DNA of 23,021 bases. Source: an uncultured Acidaminococcus sp. Its GTDB lineage: Bacteria; Bacillota; Negativicutes; Acidaminococcales; Acidaminococcaceae. The notes under the pieces were generated by a model, which did not search any database, had not been told where the DNA came from, and worked only from the letters and a program-made list of their open reading frames with translations. Positions 22,855 through 23,021 of the stretch are shown in pieces; the first letter of the stretch is position 1; every line of letters starts with the position of its first letter. The position numbers were made by a program, and so were the translations under genes. The stretch is from assembly GCA_900538365.1 (NCBI GenBank), contig UPXT01000034.1, positions 1-23,021 on the forward strand, read 5' to 3'.

Positions 22855-22922
22855 ACTTTTCCCTCCAGCTCCTATAAAATACCCACACAAACAACCTACA
22901 ACTGCCTTTATTTATCAATTCT

Positions 22923-22951
22923 ATTGTATCAGAATTTGGACGGTCATGCAA
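22923..22951 (-). promoter_or_regulatory. Promoter of the DUF190 gene
   Basis: TTGCAT (22951-22946) and TACAAT (22928-22923) are spaced 17 bases, with TGA directly before the -10 (extended form). The leader is about 60 bases. Confidence 0.75.
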
Positions 22952-23021
22952 AAGAAACGGTGGGCAGGTATGTGTCAACATTTTCTCGGGAGACCCCTAT
23001 AAGATTGTGTTGCAGCTTAAT

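Noticed and set aside
22855..22922. Fluoride riboswitch before the DUF190 gene
   Set aside because: The roughly 60-base leader lacks the conserved crcB-motif elements.
1..23021. CRISPR array, tRNA, rRNA or prophage
   Set aside because: No regularly spaced repeats, cloverleaf, rRNA segments or phage genes were seen on either strand.

Overview
The window (23,021 bases, moderate GC) looks like chromosome of an anaerobic diderm Firmicute of the class Negativicutes. The evidence is a Firmicute gene style (strong AGGAGG-type ribosome binding sites, a near-consensus Bacillus-type SOS box, a short CstA, a Sir2 with a Firmicute-style sequence) next to a true outer-membrane protein with a peptidoglycan-binding OmpA domain and a Selenomonas-type lysine/ornithine decarboxylase. 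The gene content is weighted to glutamate and other amino acids: a GltS-type glutamate carrier, secreted gamma-glutamyltranspeptidase, branched-chain aminotransferase, FAD-linked hydroxyacid dehydrogenase and CstA-type carrier. That fits an amino-acid fermenter such as Acidaminococcus or a relative, but the genus is inference.

Layout. 1-5421: a minus-strand operon from one good promoter (5393-5421): a 3-hydroxyisobutyrate-dehydrogenase-family reductase, a lipoprotein binding protein, a fused double-domain ABC permease, its ATPase, then RidA, closed by a terminator at 63-90. 5713-7152: a GltS-family carrier on plus. 7229-9297: a lipoprotein of unknown function and a PLP decarboxylase on minus, each with its own promoter. 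9353-9749: a gene-poor stretch with phased repeats, palindromes and a 12-codon ORF. 9801-11883: serS and a sirtuin on minus. 12104-13852: secreted ggt on plus. 13906-16740: a GlcD-type flavoprotein and an OmpA-like porin/anchor on minus. 17094-18119: ilvE on plus. 18239-19678: cstA on minus, with a decayed IS1182-type transposase just upstream. 20253-21581: a DUF697-like membrane protein of unusual architecture. 21949-22254: a small LysM protein under a probable SOS box, resembling the YneA division inhibitor. 22456-22854: a DUF190 PII-like protein.

How the genes may work together (inference). Ggt would release glutamate from gamma-glutamyl compounds in the periplasm for uptake by GltS. IlvE exchanges amino groups between glutamate and branched-chain keto acids, and RidA clears the reactive enamines/imines that PLP enzymes release. 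The decarboxylase would make cadaverine or putrescine, which in studied Negativicutes is built into peptidoglycan and helps hold the outer membrane; the OmpA-like protein is a second possible anchor. Most transcription units are one gene long and closed by strong hairpins, several of them shared between convergent genes.

No tRNA, rRNA, CRISPR array, complete mobile element or prophage was seen. The most unusual items are the reductase-ABC-RidA operon of unknown substrate, the DUF697-like fusion, the SOS-box LysM gene, and the patterned intergenic region around 9500-9715.
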